Shown here: piece by piece, positions 50,255 through 58,944 of the stretch
How the letters are laid out: the number at the start of each line of letters is the position of its first letter
How positions within the stretch are numbered: the first letter of the stretch is position 1
Notes under the pieces: model-generated
What the model saw: the letters and a program-made list of their open reading frames with translations, nothing else
Database searches by the model: none
What the model was told of the DNA's origin: nothing
DNA from: JAJFFW01 sp038531315
GTDB lineage: Bacteria; Pseudomonadota; Alphaproteobacteria; Caulobacterales; Parvularculaceae
Length of the DNA: 64,000 nucleotides
Assembly (NCBI GenBank): GCA_038531315.1
Contig: JBCBBT010000001.1
Coordinates: 75,203-139,202, forward strand
Direction: 5' to 3'
Program-made: the position numbers and the translations under genes

Positions 50255-51862
50255 CTAGGCGGAAATCGCTGCGGCGTCAGCGCGGTCGCGGATCAAACCT
50301 ACGTCATCTTTGGCAAGCAGCGGCGCAACAAGCGCAAGCGTCTGATCCATCAGACGGCGCGCCGCAGCGCGTTCCTCGCCTTCGGCGGCCCTGATCTCCA
50401 TAACGAGATCGTTGGCGTAGCGTTTTGCATGCGTCGAAATTTCATCAAGCAGGTCAACACTCGACCAGCGGCGTTTCAGGAGGCGCGCCGTATCGTTGAT
50501 GTCTGCGAGAAACTGGGCCGCCTCGCGGCCTTCGCGCGCCAGCGTCGGCGACACGGCGCGGGTGATGTCCGGCCGCAGCGCCATCAGCCGGCTTGAGCCG
50601 CCCGCATGGCGTTCCGGCATCGCCTTGCGCATGGCGGCGGCCGATTGTTCGGCAAACCGCTCCAGCGTTTCAGCCGCAATATCGCGGCAGGCTTCGATGC
50701 GTTTGACAATGACGGTATCGCGCCGGCGATCGGCTTCAGCCTGCATGCCGTCCGCAAACGCGGTGAAATGCCGGATACGGAGCGCCGCCTGCGAGGCGTG
50801 AAAGTCCGCCCCGCCCTCGCGCTCCATGGCGCGGACCATGCCTTCCAGATCTTCAAAAAGAACTTCGACAATGACCCCGGCGTCTTTTTTCGCATCCTTC
50901 AGGGACGCTTCTTCGGCGCTGTCGAGATGATAAAAAACGCCGAGCGCGCGCCATGGCGCTTCCATCCGGCTCATCAGGCACAGCAGCACATAGGGCGCCG
51001 CATCCGGCGCCTCTGCGTAGGCCGACGCGTACAGCGTTCGGATCTGATAGAGGTCTTCCTCGGTGAGCGCCGTTGCGGGTCGATTAAAAGCGGCCTGCAT
51101 CGCCATCAAATGGCTGGCCCCGGAAATCATGGTGTGGATTTCGACAAGATCGTGATAGGCGCCCTGACCGCCGATCCGTTCTATCAGATCGGCGCGGTAG
51201 GCCTCGCGCGTTTCTGCGTGCGCAATGATGCGCCCAACGCCCTGACCGGCCGCGTTGAAAAAGCCCTCCATCAGTCCGAGAAATGTCATCTCCTCGCGCT
51301 CATCGGCGGGCGCCGCCGCTTCTGCGCGCATCAATATTTTGAAGTCATCGCGATCAGGCGCGCCATTGGCGGCGAGCCATTCATCGATTTTGGCCGCAAG
51401 ACGCGCCGCACTCATACAGGCGGGGTCCTCGGCGATTAACGCCCATACCGGCGCAATCGACGACCGCGCGATCCGTGCACGCCGTTTTTTTCCGGTGCGC
51501 TCAGCAATGAAAAAATCTTCTATCGGATCAAAAAACAAACGCTGGGCCGTAACGGCGCGTTTCGGGAACGGCTCGCCGTCCTCAAAGAGCCTTGCGCGCA
51601 AGGTCGACAACATCGCCTCGTGCGGCAGATCGCGGGCCCCGCGCGCGCGGTCCTGTTCGAGGACGGCAAACAGCTTTGCCGCGCTCGCCGCCGGCAACGC
51701 GCCCAGAAACGCCATCAGGCGATCCATCTTTTCCGAAGAAATAGTGAGGGTTTGACTGTCGCGCCGCCCAACGACACGCGCGCTTTCGGCGCGTTTGCCG
51801 GCGCTTTCGCCAGCGCCAGCGCTTACGCTCTCATTCGCGCCCGCATCAATACGCCCGTCCAT
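50255..51862 (-). CDS. Conserved hypothetical cytoplasmic protein
   Basis: 535 residues from the ATG at 51862, which has GGAG nine bases upstream; the frame extends 34 more codons to 51964. It is mostly helical, with no signal or membrane segment. Recognisable stretches are SSEKMDRLMAFLGALPAASAAKLFAVLEQDRARG and VTAQRLFFDPIEDFFIAE, followed by long amphipathic helices. I recognise no characterised family. It shares direction with the DnaJ-like gene upstream (gap about 155 bases). It could be a scaffold or an unrecognised regulatory protein; there is no catalytic motif to argue for an enzyme. Confidence 0.7.
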   Translation of the reverse strand: MDGRIDAGANESVSAGAGESAGKRAESARVVGRRDSQTLTISSEKMDRLMAFLGALPAASAAKLFAVLEQDRARGARDLPHEAMLSTLRARLFEDGEPFPKRAVTAQRLFFDPIEDFFIAERTGKKRRARIARSSIAPVWALIAEDPACMSAARLAAKIDEWLAANGAPDRDDFKILMRAEAAAPADEREEMTFLGLMEGFFNAAGQGVGRIIAHAETREAYRADLIERIGGQGAYHDLVEIHTMISGASHLMAMQAAFNRPATALTEEDLYQIRTLYASAYAEAPDAAPYVLLCLMSRMEAPWRALGVFYHLDSAEEASLKDAKKDAGVIVEVLFEDLEGMVRAMEREGGADFHASQAALRIRHFTAFADGMQAEADRRRDTVIVKRIEACRDIAAETLERFAEQSAAAMRKAMPERHAGGSSRLMALRPDITRAVSPTLAREGREAAQFLADINDTARLLKRRWSSVDLLDEISTHAKRYANDLVMEIRAAEGEERAAARRLMDQTLALVAPLLAKDDVGLIRDRADAAAISA

Positions 51863-52017
51863 GCGCTTGCTCTCCGACCCGGCAAGCCGCTCTCCCTCGG
51901 CCCAAGTAGTTGATCCTATACCGTTTTCAACGCTGCGAACCAAGCACCGATTAGCCCATGACAACGGGTGCGCGGATCAAACGGCCGCCCGGCGGTTCCA
52001 TGAAGGTCAGGAAATGA

Positions 52018-52944
52018 TCAGGCGTCGGCGGTTTTTCGCGTTCCGGACGCATTTTGCCCGCGCCAGCTGCGGACAAAATCTTCAAGCGCCGCGTCGCCGC
52101 CGTCGGGCAGGACAATTTTAAGCGTCACATACTGATCGCCAGGCCCGCCGCCCGCTTCGCCCTTGAGGCCGCGGCCTCTAAGCCGCAAGACGGCGCCGGA
52201 GTTCGACCAGGCCGGCACCGAAACCGTCACGTCGCCGCTGATCGTCGGGGCCGTGATCTTTCCGCCGAGCACGGCGACATTGAGCGGGATCGCAACTTCG
52301 GTGTGAATGTCGCGGCCCTTGCGCTCAAATTTCTGGTCCGGGAGCACTTTGACTTCGACATAGACATCGCCGGCGGGCCCGCCGCCCTCGCCCGCTTCGC
52401 CTTGTCCCTTGAGGCGCAAAGTCTGACCGTCTTCAAGGCCTGCCGGGATCGTCAGATCGAGCGCGCGCCCGTCCGGCATGGTGACGCGCTTGGTGGCGCC
52501 GCGGGCCGCTTCGAGAAACGCGACTTCGAGCCGGTAGCGCAAATCGCGCCCGCGAACGGCGCCGGCGCGCCGCGCCCCAAAAAGATCGGCGAAGATATCG
52601 CCAAGATCGTCGAACGAAGCGCCGGCGCCGGGACCGCCCGCGCCAGAATGGGGATGGCCGCGCGCATAGCCGCCCGCCGCCCCGCCAAAGCCGCCGCCGA
52701 AAGGATTATACGCACGCTCGCGCCCCTCGGCGTCGATCTCGCCGCGGTCGAACTTCTTGCGCTTTTCCGCATCGCCCAGAATGTCAAAAGCGGCCGAGAC
52801 CTCTTTGAACTTTTCTTCCGCCTTCTTGTCGCCCGGATTGCGATCCGGGTGGTATTGTTTCGCGAGCTTACGGAACGCCGCGCGGATGTCCTGATCGCTC
52901 GCACTGCTGGTCAGCCCGAGCACCTCATAGGGATTGCGCGCCAA
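52018..52944 (-). CDS. DnaJ/CbpA-like co-chaperone
   Basis: 308 residues from a TTG with AGG and GGAAG upstream. The J domain (1-70) has YHPDRNPGD with the essential HPD. A Gly/Phe-rich linker (FGGGFGGAAGGY) and the two C-terminal substrate-binding domains follow, without the zinc-finger of true DnaJ. This is the CbpA class, which stimulates DnaK. It lies upstream of engB in the opposite reading order (both minus, gap 114 bases). The lack of Cys repeats is normal for the class. Confidence 0.9.
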   Translation of the reverse strand: MARNPYEVLGLTSSASDQDIRAAFRKLAKQYHPDRNPGDKKAEEKFKEVSAAFDILGDAEKRKKFDRGEIDAEGRERAYNPFGGGFGGAAGGYARGHPHSGAGGPGAGASFDDLGDIFADLFGARRAGAVRGRDLRYRLEVAFLEAARGATKRVTMPDGRALDLTIPAGLEDGQTLRLKGQGEAGEGGGPAGDVYVEVKVLPDQKFERKGRDIHTEVAIPLNVAVLGGKITAPTISGDVTVSVPAWSNSGAVLRLRGRGLKGEAGGGPGDQYVTLKIVLPDGGDAALEDFVRSWRGQNASGTRKTADA

Positions 52945-53058
52945 AACCTGTCTTCCTTTGTTGCTTTACCGTCATGCGAGGCGGGCCCCCTGCGAGGCCC
53001 TCTTCTGGTTTAAAAATAAGACGATTTCCGCAAAATTGAAGGCCTTGGCGCGCCGACG

Positions 53059-53718
53059 CTAGGCGCCGGTCCCGGCGAGGCCGGTCAGTTCGGCGCGCAA
53101 CGCCGCGATCCCGTCGCCTTTTTCAGACGACGTCGCCACCACAGTCGGATGCGCGGCCGGCCGCCTGACGAGGGCGTCAGCCACCGTTTTTTCGACAACC
53201 GCCAGCGCTGTCGGCTTGATCTTGTCCGTCTTGGTAAGGACGACCTGATAATTGACGGCGGCCTCATCAAGGAGCGCGAAAATCTCAAGGTCCCCGGGTT
53301 TTAATCCATGCCGCGAATCAACCAGCACCATGACGCGGCGCAGGGTTGAGCGCCCGCGCAAAAAGTCACGGGTCAGCGCCGTCCAGCGCTCGATTTCGCT
53401 GCGGGACGCCTTTGCGTAGCCGTAGCCCGGCAAATCGACGAGCCGTATAGCGCCGCCGAGATCGAAGTAATTGATTTCCCGTGTCCGACCGGGCGTATTC
53501 GATGCGCGCGCAAGCCCCTTCCGGCCCGTCAGCGCATTCAGCAATGTCGACTTGCCGACATTGGAGCGCCCGGCGAACGCCACTTCCGGGCCCGCTTCGT
53601 CCGGCAACTGATCAAGTGCGACGACGCCAAGCATAAAGACGCATTCGCGCGAAAAGAGCTTGCGGCCGGCTTCGATGTGCGCGGCGTCGAAAGACATCTC
53701 CTCGTCAACGGTCTTCAT
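53059..53718 (-). CDS. engB: Ribosome-assembly GTPase EngB/YsxC
   Basis: 219 residues from the ATG at 53718. Motifs G1 AGRSNVGKST, G3 DLPGYGYAK and G4 TKTDK are present, with the NTPGRT switch. EngB is an essential GTPase for large-subunit assembly. It is 32 bases from the yidC stop and in the same direction, giving the common order rpmH-rnpA-yidC-engB. A second ATG seven codons later is a possible start but has no suitable spacing to a ribosome site. Confidence 0.95.
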   Translation of the reverse strand: MKTVDEEMSFDAAHIEAGRKLFSRECVFMLGVVALDQLPDEAGPEVAFAGRSNVGKSTLLNALTGRKGLARASNTPGRTREINYFDLGGAIRLVDLPGYGYAKASRSEIERWTALTRDFLRGRSTLRRVMVLVDSRHGLKPGDLEIFALLDEAAVNYQVVLTKTDKIKPTALAVVEKTVADALVRRPAAHPTVVATSSEKGDGIAALRAELTGLAGTGA

Positions 53719-53756
53719 GCGCAAAAACGCTCAGTTCGCTCGCGGCGGCGGCGCGC

Positions 53757-55676
53757 CTATTCGCCGGCCGGCGCCTTGCCGGCTGGCTTGGCCGGATCGG
53801 CGCTCTGTTTGGCGGCGGATTTGTCCGGCGCCTTGTTGGCGTTGGCGGCGGCCGTCTTGGGGCTCAAGAACGGCAGGCGCTCGCCCCAATCAACGTCGAC
53901 GCCATTGCGCTTCATGATCACCCATTGCTGCGCAATCGACAGCGCTGTGTTCCAGAACCAATAGAGGACAAGCCCTGCGGCGAAAGACGCGAACAGGAAC
54001 GTAAAGATGATCGGCATCATCGCAAAAATCTGCGCCTGCGTCGGGTCGGGCGGCGGCGGATTAAGCTTGGTCTGAAACCACATGGCGACGCCCATCAGGA
54101 GCGGCAGCACGCCGACGCCGAGAAACGCGCCAATTACCGGGATCGCTGTCGGCTCATACGGGATCAGCCCGAAAAGATTGAAAATCGACGTCGGGTCCGG
54201 CGCCGACAAGTCCTTGATCCAGGCGATAAAAGGCTCATGGCGCAATTCGATTGTCACAAAGAGTGTTTTGTAGAGCGCATAGAAAATCGGCATTTGCAAC
54301 AGGATTGGCAGACAGCCCGCAAGCGGGTTCATCTTCTCTTTCTTGTAGAGCGCCATCATCTCCTGCTGGAGCTTCATCTTGTCGTCGTCATAGCGCTTGC
54401 GAAGTTTTTCGATCTCCGGCTGCAGCTTTTTCATTTTCGACATCGATTCATAAGACTTGTTCGCCAGCGGGAACAGGATGCCCTTGATAATCAGTGTCAG
54501 GATCAAAATCGCGACGCCCCAATTGCCGATCAGGTCGCCGAAGAAATCAAGCGTGTAGAAAATCGGCCGGGTGAGGAAGAAAAAGTTGCCCCAGTCGACG
54601 GCCTTGTCGAAGTCATAGACATTGAGACCGCCATTTTCGACTTTCGCCTCATAGGACTGCAAAATATCAACGTCCTTGGCGCCGCCAAAAAGATAAGACG
54701 TCAACGTCGCCGTCTCGCCGGGCGCAATCACGCGCGGCGCAAGTGAATAGCTGGCGCGGAAGATCGGCTCTTGTTGCGTGCCGACATTATCGAGCGTCGC
54801 CTGAAAATTTTCGCCCTGCGGGGGGATCGCCGCCGCCAGCCAGTATTTGTTGGTGATGCCGACCCAGCCCTGATCGCCTTCCGCCGCCATGCCGCCCTTT
54901 TTGACGACGCGATCATATTTGCGCTGGTAAAGAGATTTATCGACGATGCCGATGGGGCCTTCATGGAGGATCATGAAGTTTTTCAGATCGTTCGGGACGC
55001 CGCGCTGAATGACGAGGCCGTAAGGCGTCGCCTGCGCTTCCTCGCCGCCTTCATTACGGATGGTTTGCGCCACGGTGAACATATAGTTTTCGTCCACCGA
55101 AAAAGTCTTTTCAAAGACCAACGCCCCCTGCCGGCGCGTCAGCGTCACTGGCGTTGACGGCGTTAACGCATCGCCCGTCGCCAGCGACCAGACGGCGGCC
55201 TGATTGTTTCTGCCGTTCGCGATCCAGCCCTGTTGAATGTAATGTCCGTGTTCGGCTTCGCGCGGGCTTAAAAGGCGAATGATCGCGCTGTCGGGATCGA
55301 CCGCCTCGCGGTATTTCTTCAGTTGCAGATCGTCGATGCGGCCGCCGGCGAGATTGATCGACCCTGACAGGGAAGGGGTTTCGATGCGCACGCGTCCCGG
55401 CGCATTGTCGAGGGCTTCGTCGAGCGTGACATCGCCGATTTCGGCCGTCCGTCCGAGCCCGCGCACGTCCTGAGCGCCGGCTGCATCGACGCCGGAGCCG
55501 GGCGCGTCCGCGCCGCCGCCGGCAATGTCGCCGGCCGGAGCCGCTTCGGCGGCGCGCGCCGCGGCGGCTTTTCGCTGCGCTTCAAGAGCCTCGCGCTGCG
55601 GCCCCGCAACGAACGCTTCCCAACTGAGGAGCACGCCCATGGAAAGGACGAGGGCGAGGATAAAATTTCGATCCAT
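53757..55676 (-). CDS. yidC: Membrane protein insertase YidC
   Basis: 639 residues. The N-terminal anchor (about 6-22) leads to a large periplasmic beta-sandwich domain (to about 345) preceded by an Ala/Gly-rich linker. The conserved insertase core follows: VDWGNFFFLTRPIFYTLDFF, ANKSYESMSKMKKLQPEIEKLR, MALYKKEKMNPLAGCLPILLQMPIFYALYKTL, and the final helices. This is the Gram-negative YidC that inserts inner-membrane proteins with or without SecYEG. The C-terminal tail is Lys/Ala/Pro-rich. It lies between rnpA and engB. Confidence 0.96.
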   Translation of the reverse strand: MDRNFILALVLSMGVLLSWEAFVAGPQREALEAQRKAAAARAAEAAPAGDIAGGGADAPGSGVDAAGAQDVRGLGRTAEIGDVTLDEALDNAPGRVRIETPSLSGSINLAGGRIDDLQLKKYREAVDPDSAIIRLLSPREAEHGHYIQQGWIANGRNNQAAVWSLATGDALTPSTPVTLTRRQGALVFEKTFSVDENYMFTVAQTIRNEGGEEAQATPYGLVIQRGVPNDLKNFMILHEGPIGIVDKSLYQRKYDRVVKKGGMAAEGDQGWVGITNKYWLAAAIPPQGENFQATLDNVGTQQEPIFRASYSLAPRVIAPGETATLTSYLFGGAKDVDILQSYEAKVENGGLNVYDFDKAVDWGNFFFLTRPIFYTLDFFGDLIGNWGVAILILTLIIKGILFPLANKSYESMSKMKKLQPEIEKLRKRYDDDKMKLQQEMMALYKKEKMNPLAGCLPILLQMPIFYALYKTLFVTIELRHEPFIAWIKDLSAPDPTSIFNLFGLIPYEPTAIPVIGAFLGVGVLPLLMGVAMWFQTKLNPPPPDPTQAQIFAMMPIIFTFLFASFAAGLVLYWFWNTALSIAQQWVIMKRNGVDVDWGERLPFLSPKTAAANANKAPDKSAAKQSADPAKPAGKAPAGE

Positions 55677-55752
55677 GAATACTCTCGCAATTGGCGATGC
55701 GGCGACAATCCATGCGGAACGCCTGCCAGTCGTTCCGGGTCGCGCGCGTCGC

Positions 55753-56103
55753 TTATTTAGTGTTTGGAGGCGTGCTTAAAAGGGCGCGCTTCATATCGTC
55801 AAGCAAATCGGTGAATCTGCGGTCGTACGCCTTTTGGCGGGCAATCAGCGCATAGTCCATACCCGGTGCGGCATGGGCCGGGAAAACCTCCCGCGCGGCG
55901 GCCCGAAGGCGGCGTTTTATGCGATTGCGGCGAACCGCCCCGCCGAGCTTGCGGGTCACGGTAAAGCCGACGCGCGCGGCGGCGTCGCCGTCCTCGCGGT
56001 CGCGCCAGACCAACAGGAATGCGGGCGCGCTGACGCCGCGACAACCGCGCATGGCGAGGAAATCGGCGCGCTTTTTGAGCGTATCAATGGGAATGGTGGA
56101 CAT
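55753..56103 (-). CDS. rnpA: Ribonuclease P protein component
   Basis: 116 residues from the ATG at 56103; the frame's earlier start adds 12 unrelated residues. DTLKKRADFLAMRG, RVGFTVTRKLGGAVRRNRIKRRLRAAAREV and DYALIARQKAYDR match RnpA; the RNRIKRRLR segment is the RNA-binding signature. With the RNA subunit it matures tRNA 5' ends. It is 63 bases from rpmH and 76 from yidC, in the conserved order. Confidence 0.95.
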   Translation of the reverse strand: MSTIPIDTLKKRADFLAMRGCRGVSAPAFLLVWRDREDGDAAARVGFTVTRKLGGAVRRNRIKRRLRAAAREVFPAHAAPGMDYALIARQKAYDRRFTDLLDDMKRALLSTPPNTK

Positions 56104-56166
56104 GGCGCCTCGCCGGGTGGCGGGCTTTTTTACTGCCAAATGACAGCGAGCAAAAGGACCGGCGGA

Positions 56167-56301
56167 CTAGGCCGACAGCTTCTTACGGCCCTTGGCGCGC
56201 CGGCGCGCCAGAATTTTGGCGCCGCCATTGGTCGCCTTGCGGGCGCGAAAGCCGTGACGGCGCTTACGCTTCAGGCGGCTCGGTTGATAAGTGCGTTTCA
56301 T
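56167..56301 (-). CDS. rpmH: 50S ribosomal protein L34
   Basis: 44 residues beginning MKRTYQPSRLKRKRRHGFRA and ending RRRAKGRKKLSA, the full and typical L34 sequence, extremely basic. It heads the rpmH-rnpA-yidC-engB run. Its leader contains an 18-bp tandem duplication 27 bases before the start. This gene is too short to stand out by length but is certain from sequence. Confidence 0.97.
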   Translation of the reverse strand: MKRTYQPSRLKRKRRHGFRARKATNGGAKILARRRAKGRKKLSA

Positions 56302-56634
56302 CGCGATGCTCTCAAATTCGGTTCTTTATCGATCAACCCGGTTTCATCGATCAAACCGGTTTCGCCGCTCGGCCCCGAAGGCCCGGCGCGAAAGAGCGGA
56401 GGAAATAGACGAGCGGCTCCGGTGCGTCAAGGCGACAAGGGGCGGTTTTCCGGGCCAGACCCCAAGAAAGTCGTGCGCTTTGACCGACGTCTTTGACCGA
56501 CCCCTTTTTCCGGCCTCACTGACCTATTGGCGTCGCGCGAAAGTTACCGGCCTTGCGCGAACGTGTGCAGCAATCCCGGATGAATTCTCCTATCCACCGG
56601 CAAAGCAACACCTTAAAAGCAACCGGAGGCAATA
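56302..56634. other. 333-base non-coding region between rpmH and the TVP38 gene
   Basis: It must hold the divergent promoters of rpmH and the TVP38 operon. It contains the tandem duplication at 56328-56363. No DnaA box cluster was seen although rpmH often lies near oriC. The right end has GGAGG before the TVP38 start. Confidence 0.5.
56328..56363. repeat. 18-bp tandem duplication in the rpmH leader
   Basis: ATCGATCAACCCGGTTTC is followed directly by ATCGATCAAACCGGTTTC, one mismatch in 18. The second copy contains AAACCGGTTT, a palindrome. It is in the presumed leader or promoter of rpmH. Confidence 0.75.
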
Positions 56635-57447
56635 ATGACGGGAGGCACGATGGCTGAGGAACAAAAATTCAGCACCGACGCAGCGGCCGACACCGGCGAC
56701 GCCGCGAAAAAACCGATCTGGCTGCGCTTGTGGCCGGTCTACATTATTGTCGGCGGCGCGCTGCTCGCGTGGCGGATGGGATGGCTTGACTATCTGACGC
56801 TGGAGTCGCTGCGAGCCAATATCGACACGTTCGACGCGCTCGTCGCCGATAACTTCCCGCTGGTTCTTGCCGGCTTTGTTCTTCTTTATGCGGTGATCAC
56901 GCTTTTCATGATCCCGGGCAGCGTCGTGACCATCGCGGGCGGCGCCCTTTTCGGCCTGACCGCCGGCGTCCCCATATTCGGCACTATCGGCACCGTCCTC
57001 GGCGCGACGCTCGGCGCCTCGTGCCTTTTCTTCGCCGCCAAGACCTCAATCGGCGAAGTGCTGCGCGATATCGCCGGACCGTTTTTGGGCAAGATGGAGC
57101 AGGAATTCGCCGACAGCCCGGTCTCTTACATGTTTGTTTTACGTCTCGTGCCGGCGGTGCCGTTCGCGGTCGCCAATATTGCGCCCGCGCTTCTGGGCGC
57201 AAAGTTCCGCCACTACGTCCTGACGACGTTTTTCGGGATTATTCCTGGCACCATGGCTTACAGCTGGATCGGCGCTGCGGCGGCGGAATTCATTCGCGAC
57301 GACACGATCGGGACCGATGATACGGCCGCGCTGATCGGCTCGCTCGCCAGCAAAGTGACGCCGGCGCTGATCGCGCTCTTCGTCGTCGCGCTGATCCCGC
57401 TGGCTTACAAGAAGTTTTTCAAGAAAAAGACCGCCGCGGCGTCCTGA
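56635..57447 (+). CDS. TVP38/TMEM64-family membrane protein
   Basis: 270 residues. The ATG at 56635 has GGAGG five bases upstream; a second ATG at 56650 with GGGAGG is also well placed. Five or six membrane helices are seen, with FMIPGSVVTIAGGALFG and FVLRLVPAVPFAVANIAPALLGAKFRHYVLTTFFGIIPGT, the conserved core of the SNARE-associated/DedA-like family. Function in bacteria is unsettled; lipid scrambling or transport has been proposed for relatives. It forms an operon with the flavoprotein downstream (72-base gap), a pairing seen in other bacteria. Confidence 0.88.
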   Translation: MTGGTMAEEQKFSTDAAADTGDAAKKPIWLRLWPVYIIVGGALLAWRMGWLDYLTLESLRANIDTFDALVADNFPLVLAGFVLLYAVITLFMIPGSVVTIAGGALFGLTAGVPIFGTIGTVLGATLGASCLFFAAKTSIGEVLRDIAGPFLGKMEQEFADSPVSYMFVLRLVPAVPFAVANIAPALLGAKFRHYVLTTFFGIIPGTMAYSWIGAAAAEFIRDDTIGTDDTAALIGSLASKVTPALIALFVVALIPLAYKKFFKKKTAAAS

Positions 57448-57519
57448 GGGGCATTGCTCTTCATGACCGCATACAGATCGATATGATCGGCTGCGCGCAA
57501 ACATAAAAAAGAAAAGTCA

Positions 57520-58941
57520 ATGTCTATGTCAAAAACCATCGAAACCGACATCTGCATAATCGGGGCCGGATCGGGCGGTCTTTCCATCGCCGCCGGCGCC
57601 GCGCAGCTCGGACGCGATGTCGTCCTGATCGAAAAAGCCAAAATGGGCGGCGACTGCCTGAATTACGGGTGCGTTCCCTCAAAGGCGATCCTCGCTGCGG
57701 CGAAAACAGCCCACCATATGCGCGAGGCGAAAATCTATGGTGTCGGTTCCGTCGATCCCGACATCGACTACGCCGCCGTGATGGCGCATGTCGAGGGCGT
57801 GATCGCCGGCATCGCGCCCCATGACAGCCAGGAACGCTTTGAAGGGCTCGGCTGCACTGTGATCCGCGAGGCCGCCGCTTTTTCCGGCCCACGCGAAGTC
57901 AAAGCGGGCGATACGACCATCAGGGCGAAGCACTTTGCGATCGCCACGGGCTCCTCGCCGTTCGTCCCGCCTATCGAGGGCCTATCGCAAACGCCTTATC
58001 TGACCAATGAAACTCTGTTTGAAAACAAGACGCACCCTGAACACCTGATTGTTATCGGCGGCGGCCCGATCGGTATTGAAATGGCGCAGGCCCACCGCCG
58101 CCTCGGCAGCGCCGTCACCGTCATCGAGGCGGCTGCGATCATGGGCCGCGATGATCCGGAAGCGGTCGACGTCATCCGCACCGCGTTGAGCGCGGAAGGC
58201 GTCGTCTTCAAGGAAAAAGCAAAAGCCCAAAAAATATCGGGTACGGACGGCGCTGTAAGCGTTGCGCTTGACACCGGCGAGACGGTGACGGGATCGCATC
58301 TTCTTGTCGCGGTCGGGCGCGCGCCCAATGTCGGCGGTCTCAACCTTGAAGCGGCGGGCGTCGACTATGACCGCTCAGGCGTCAAGACCGATGCGCGCCT
58401 GCGCACCACCAACAGCCGCGTCTACGCAGTCGGCGATGTCGCCGGGGGACCGCAGTTCACGCACATGGCCGGCGATCACGCGAGCACTTTTATTCGCAAT
58501 GTGCTCTTCAAGGCGCCGTCAAAACGCAACGACCACATCATTCCCCATGTCACTTATTGCGATCCGGAACTCGCCGGCGTCGGGCTCTCGGAAGACGACG
58601 CGAAAAAAGCCCATCCCGACGCGAAGGTCGCGCGCTTCGCCATGGCCGAAAACGATCGCGCACGCGCCGAACGCCACACCGAAGGCTTTATCAAAGTCGT
58701 CACGAAAAAGAACGGCGAAATTCTGGGCGCAACAATTGTCGGCCAGGACGCAGGCGATCTGATCAATCCGTGGGCGGTCGCGGTCGCAAACAAACGCAAG
58801 ATCAGCGATTTCACAAGCTATGTTGCGCCCTATCCGACGCGCGGTGAGCTATCAAAGAGGGTCGCGGGCGCGTGGTATACCCCGACGCTTTTTTCCGACC
58901 GCACGCGCTCGATCGTGAAGCTGCTGGCGACGTTCGACTGA
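57520..58941 (+). CDS. Dihydrolipoamide dehydrogenase/mercuric reductase-like flavoprotein
   Basis: 473 residues. FAD motif GAGSGG at 15-20; redox-active GGDCLNYGCVPSK with Cys46 and Cys51; NAD domain GGGPIGIEMA; second FAD motif VYAVGDVAGG. The C-terminal dimer segment reads APYPTRGELSK where lipoamide dehydrogenases have HPTxSE, so the catalytic His is Tyr. No mercury-binding N-terminal domain or C-terminal Cys pair is present. It is therefore neither a normal E3 nor MerA, and no 2-oxoacid dehydrogenase genes are near. The TVP38 partner suggests a membrane-linked redox role. Confidence 0.85.
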   Translation: MSMSKTIETDICIIGAGSGGLSIAAGAAQLGRDVVLIEKAKMGGDCLNYGCVPSKAILAAAKTAHHMREAKIYGVGSVDPDIDYAAVMAHVEGVIAGIAPHDSQERFEGLGCTVIREAAAFSGPREVKAGDTTIRAKHFAIATGSSPFVPPIEGLSQTPYLTNETLFENKTHPEHLIVIGGGPIGIEMAQAHRRLGSAVTVIEAAAIMGRDDPEAVDVIRTALSAEGVVFKEKAKAQKISGTDGAVSVALDTGETVTGSHLLVAVGRAPNVGGLNLEAAGVDYDRSGVKTDARLRTTNSRVYAVGDVAGGPQFTHMAGDHASTFIRNVLFKAPSKRNDHIIPHVTYCDPELAGVGLSEDDAKKAHPDAKVARFAMAENDRARAERHTEGFIKVVTKKNGEILGATIVGQDAGDLINPWAVAVANKRKISDFTSYVAPYPTRGELSKRVAGAWYTPTLFSDRTRSIVKLLATFD

Positions 58942-58944
58942 TCG

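Noticed and set aside
56302..56634. An origin of replication next to rpmH
   Set aside because: No cluster of DnaA boxes, no AT-rich unwinding element and no dnaA gene in the window.
57520..58941. Assignment of the flavoprotein as mercuric reductase (merA)
   Set aside because: No C-terminal Cys pair, no heavy-metal N-terminal domain and no mer genes nearby.
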